Below the pieces are notes generated by a model, which saw nothing but the letters and a program-made list of their open reading frames with translations, was not told the origin of the DNA and did not search any database. Below are positions 4,303 to 6,464 of a stretch of DNA of 6,464 nucleotides, piece after piece. Position 1 is the stretch's first letter, and every line of letters begins with the position of its first letter. The DNA comes from Candidatus Bathyarchaeota archaeon (GTDB lineage: Archaea; Thermoproteota; Bathyarchaeia; TCS64), in the NCBI GenBank assembly GCA_003662205.1, contig QMXQ01000092.1, positions 1 to 6,464 of the forward strand, given 5' to 3'. The position numbers and the translations under genes were made by a program.

Positions 4303-5322
4303 TTGAATGTCGAAGAACGCGCCATGGAGATTCACAGGGATGCCATAGTGGTGGACACCCACTGCGACACCCTGAAGTGCCTGTCTCCCCTCTTCACCCG
4401 CGCCCGCGATGCGATGTGGGTCGATCGCTCCGCCGTGGGGCTGGGCAGCCGGGCGGATGTGGGGCACGTCGATATCCCCCGGCTTCGGGAGGGCGGGGTT
4501 GACTGTCAGGTGTTCGCCATCTCCTCCCTCCGAGATCGGACACCGCCTTTCGCCCTGCGGACGGCCCTGAACATGCTAGACGTCTTCTACGCCGAGTGCA
4601 AGAAGAACAGAGATAGGATCGTCCCTGCCACCTCCCACAGCGACATCCTGAGGGCCGTGAGGGGCGGGAAGGTGGCCGCCCTCCTCTCCATCGAGGGGGC
4701 AGACGTCATCGAGGGAAGCCTGGGCGCCCTCAGGGTCTTCCACCGCCTGGGGGTCAGGATGGTGGGCCTGGTGCACTCCAGAAGGAACCTCCTCGCGGAC
4801 GGCGTCACGGACTCCAAGACCGGGGGCGGGCTGTCGGAGTTTGGCGTCGAGGTCGTGGAGGAGCTGAACTGCCTCGGGATCCTCATCGACGTCTCCCACC
4901 TCAGCGACGCCGGGTTCTGGGACCTCGTGGACGTAACCAAGGCGCCCTTCGTGGCCTCCCACTCGAACAGCAGGGCCGTCTGCGACCACCCGAGGAACCT
5001 TACGGACGACCAGATACGGGCCCTCGCCGACCGGGGCGGCGTGATGGGCATCAACTTCGCCCCCGCCTTCGTCCACCCGACCCACGCGACGGTGGAGCGG
5101 GTCGTCGACCACATCGATCACATCGTGGAGCTGGTCGGCGCCGACCACGTCGGCCTGGGCTCCGACTTCGACGGGATACCCGCGACCCCGGAGGGCCTAG
5201 AGGACGTATCAAAGATGCCCAACATCACCAGGGAGCTGGTCCGAAGGGGTTACCCTGAGGAGGACATCAGAAAGATACTGGGAGAGAACCACCTCCGAGT
5301 CTTCAGGGAAGTAGTGGGCTGA
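4303..5322 (+). CDS. M19-family metallo-dipeptidase (renal/membrane dipeptidase-like)
   Basis: The 339-residue protein is a full-length peptidase family M19 enzyme. All dinuclear zinc ligands are visible: DTHCD (His20, Asp22), SIEGAD (bridging Glu131), DVSHLSD (His199) and SHSNSR (His220), with catalytic Asp288 in GLGSDFDG. These positions almost coincide with those of human renal dipeptidase. The enzyme hydrolyses dipeptides, in microbes often those with a C-terminal D-residue or other small dipeptides. There is no signal peptide, so it acts in the cytoplasm. TTG 4303 gives the longest frame; ATG 4324 (seven codons later, EIHRDAIVVDTHCD) is an equally good start and no clear Shine-Dalgarno sequence decides. 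It is followed convergently by an amidohydrolase, which fits peptide use. The substrate is inferred, not shown. Confidence 0.92.
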   Translation: MNVEERAMEIHRDAIVVDTHCDTLKCLSPLFTRARDAMWVDRSAVGLGSRADVGHVDIPRLREGGVDCQVFAISSLRDRTPPFALRTALNMLDVFYAECKKNRDRIVPATSHSDILRAVRGGKVAALLSIEGADVIEGSLGALRVFHRLGVRMVGLVHSRRNLLADGVTDSKTGGGLSEFGVEVVEELNCLGILIDVSHLSDAGFWDLVDVTKAPFVASHSNSRAVCDHPRNLTDDQIRALADRGGVMGINFAPAFVHPTHATVERVVDHIDHIVELVGADHVGLGSDFDGIPATPEGLEDVSKMPNITRELVRRGYPEEDIRKILGENHLRVFREVVG

Positions 5323-5374
5323 TCATTAGCAAAAAGGATAGATGGCAGGTGGTTTGGTCTCTCGTCTGCAACAT

Positions 5375-5379
5375 AAAAA
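5375..5379 (-). terminator. T-run terminator after the right-hand amidohydrolase
   Basis: TTTTT on the minus strand lies about 14 nt past the stop codon of the right-hand amidohydrolase, in the 71-nt gap between two convergent genes. It fits an archaeal T-run terminator. No equally clear T-run follows the dipeptidase on the plus strand. Confidence 0.35.
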
Positions 5380-5393
5380 GGGTGAAGGGAGCG

Positions 5394-5511
5394 CTACAGG
5401 CCGCGGTTGACTTCGACGACCCCCGCCTTCATCACGAGCCTTATCCTCTCGATCTTCTCCAGGATTCGGACGTCCCCGAGGGGGTCGCCGTCCACCACGA
5501 TGAGGTCGGCC
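5394..5511 (-). repeat. Near-identical amidohydrolase 3' end, copy 2
   Basis: This is the partner of the repeat at 481-598, in inverted orientation. Both blocks end exactly at the stop codon. Sequence beyond the stop (CTCCACGG versus CGCTCCCT) shows no extended match, so the shared tract is confined to the coding end. Confidence 0.85.
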
Positions 5512-6464
5512 TGCTTCCCGGCCTCGATGGTGCCCGTCTCCTTCTCGAGGCCGCATGCCTCCGCGGCGGTCTTCGTGGTCGCCACTAGGGCCTCCATCGG
5601 GGTCATGCCGCAGTTCTTGACGAGGAGTCCGAGCTCCATGGCGTTGGTTCCCATCCTGAACAGGGGCGCTGATCCGAAGTCGGTGCCCGCCGCGATTTTG
5701 ACGCCTGCCTCGTAGGCCCTGCGGCAGGAGTCTATGTGCGCCTTGTAGGCCTCCCTCGCCTTCCTCAGGCCCCACTCGACGATGCCGTGGTCGGCGCCGT
5801 GGTCGATGATCTGCTTCACGATGCTGAAGGTGGGGACGAGGATGACGTCCCTCTCCTTCATCATCTCGATGGCCTCGTCGTCGAGGTAGATGCCGTGGTC
5901 GATGGTCTTGAACCCCGCCTTTATCGCGTTCTTGACGCCCTCGGTCCCCTGGGCGTGGGCGGTGCAGAAGGTCCCGACGTGCCGCGCCTCCTGGACGATG
6001 GCCTCCAGCTCCTCCAGGGTGAACTGCGTCGACTCGGGGCGGTCCCGCTCCGACATGACGCCGCCCGTGGTGCTCACCTTGATGAAGTCGGCGCCCTCCC
6101 GGAGGGCGAACCGCGCAGCCCTGATGCAGTCCTCCTTCCCGTCGCAGAGGGCGGGGTTCAGCTTCTTCACGTAGTCGAGGGGGAAGTAGTGCATGTCGCC
6201 GTGGCCGAAGGTCTGGGTGAGGGCGTAGCCGGCGGCGACGATCCTCGGGCCGCGGATGGTCCCCTCCTTGATGGCCCGCTTCAGGTAGAGGCTGTTCTTG
6301 CCCCCGCAGCATTTCATCGTCGTGTAGCCCGCCTCCAGCGCCGCCTCGGCGTCCCTAGCCGCCCGGAGGAGCCGCACCCCCTCGGGCACGAGGATGCGCT
6401 CGCCGAACCGGTGGCTCCGGGCCCCGCTGAAGTGGACGTGGGCGTCGATGAGCCCCGGCATCAC
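5394..6464 (-). CDS. Amidohydrolase, imidazolonepropionase/prolidase-like (start outside window)
   Basis: This covers 356 residues of a metal-dependent amidohydrolase; the 5' end runs past the right edge. The first visible residues, MPGLIDAHVHF, carry the HxH metal site, so only the N-terminal beta-sandwich, perhaps 50-60 residues, is missing. Other ligands in order are Lys129 in FIKVSTTGG (probable carboxylated bridging lysine), His170 in TAHAQG, His190 in TIDHG and Asp262 in AAGTDFG. This complete set implies an active binuclear hydrolase of the COG1228 group, whose members cleave Xaa-Pro or N-acyl/carboxyl amino-acid compounds and related substrates. The exact substrate is unknown. It is a paralogue of the truncated gene at the left end, and the shared tail LVMKAGVVEVNRGL is identical. 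It converges on the dipeptidase, with 71 nt between the stop codons. Confidence 0.92.
   Translation of the reverse strand: MMPGLIDAHVHFSGARSHRFGERILVPEGVRLLRAARDAEAALEAGYTTMKCCGGKNSLYLKRAIKEGTIRGPRIVAAGYALTQTFGHGDMHYFPLDYVKKLNPALCDGKEDCIRAARFALREGADFIKVSTTGGVMSERDRPESTQFTLEELEAIVQEARHVGTFCTAHAQGTEGVKNAIKAGFKTIDHGIYLDDEAIEMMKERDVILVPTFSIVKQIIDHGADHGIVEWGLRKAREAYKAHIDSCRRAYEAGVKIAAGTDFGSAPLFRMGTNAMELGLLVKNCGMTPMEALVATTKTAAEACGLEKETGTIEAGKQADLIVVDGDPLGDVRILEKIERIRLVMKAGVVEVNRGL

Noticed and set aside
4576..5148. 190-codon and 175-codon minus-strand frames over the dipeptidase
   Set aside because: They oppose a gene with a complete M19 metal site and show no family pattern of their own.
5326..6312. 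328-codon open frame on the minus strand, rich in Arg, Gly and Pro
   Set aside because: It lies over the amidohydrolase in another frame. Its low-complexity composition is what a GC-rich gene yields when read out of frame.
1..6464. CRISPR array, rRNA or insertion sequence
   Set aside because: No regularly spaced direct repeats, rRNA-like stretches or transposase motifs were seen on either strand.

Overview
The window looks like a chromosomal piece of a GC-rich archaeon of the Thermoproteota/TACK group, perhaps Bathyarchaeia. The archaeal assignment rests on four things: a Trm14-type THUMP tRNA methyltransferase, a DUF2153-like protein, a tRNA-Ser split by a short intron that folds as a bulge-helix-bulge (BHB), and short AT-rich TATA-like boxes about 25-35 nt ahead of several genes. 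The lineage below phylum is a guess from gene content.

Layout, left to right. The C-terminal half of an amidohydrolase (+, cut by the left edge) is followed closely by a ComB-family phosphatase (+). That gene converges on trm14 (-). Next comes a less GC-rich stretch of about 1.1 kb holding a 65-residue zinc-ribbon protein (+), a 351-nt non-coding gap with a potentially pseudoknotted element, and an NTF2/SnoaL-like protein (+). A tRNA-Ser(GGA) gene (-) follows, carrying a 21-nt intron in its anticodon stem. It is divergent from a DUF2153-like gene (+). After that come a complete M19 metallo-dipeptidase (+) and, convergent with it, a second amidohydrolase (-) that runs off the right edge.

Functionally, three metal-dependent hydrolases of the amidohydrolase-like TIM-barrel type (two imidazolonepropionase/prolidase-like enzymes and one renal-dipeptidase-like enzyme) suggest use of peptides or amino-acid derivatives. 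The two amidohydrolases are paralogues at opposite ends of the window in inverted orientation. Their last 118 nt contain two blocks that are almost identical in DNA, which suggests gene conversion or a partial recent duplication. trm14 and the tRNA are translation housekeeping. The ComB homologue is alone, with no other coenzyme M gene in view.

I did not find a convincing new multi-gene system. The most unusual items are the noncanonical tRNA intron, the crossed inverted repeats at 3002-3080, the near-identical gene ends, and a G-run at the trm14 start that separates an excellent Shine-Dalgarno/ATG pair from the reading frame.
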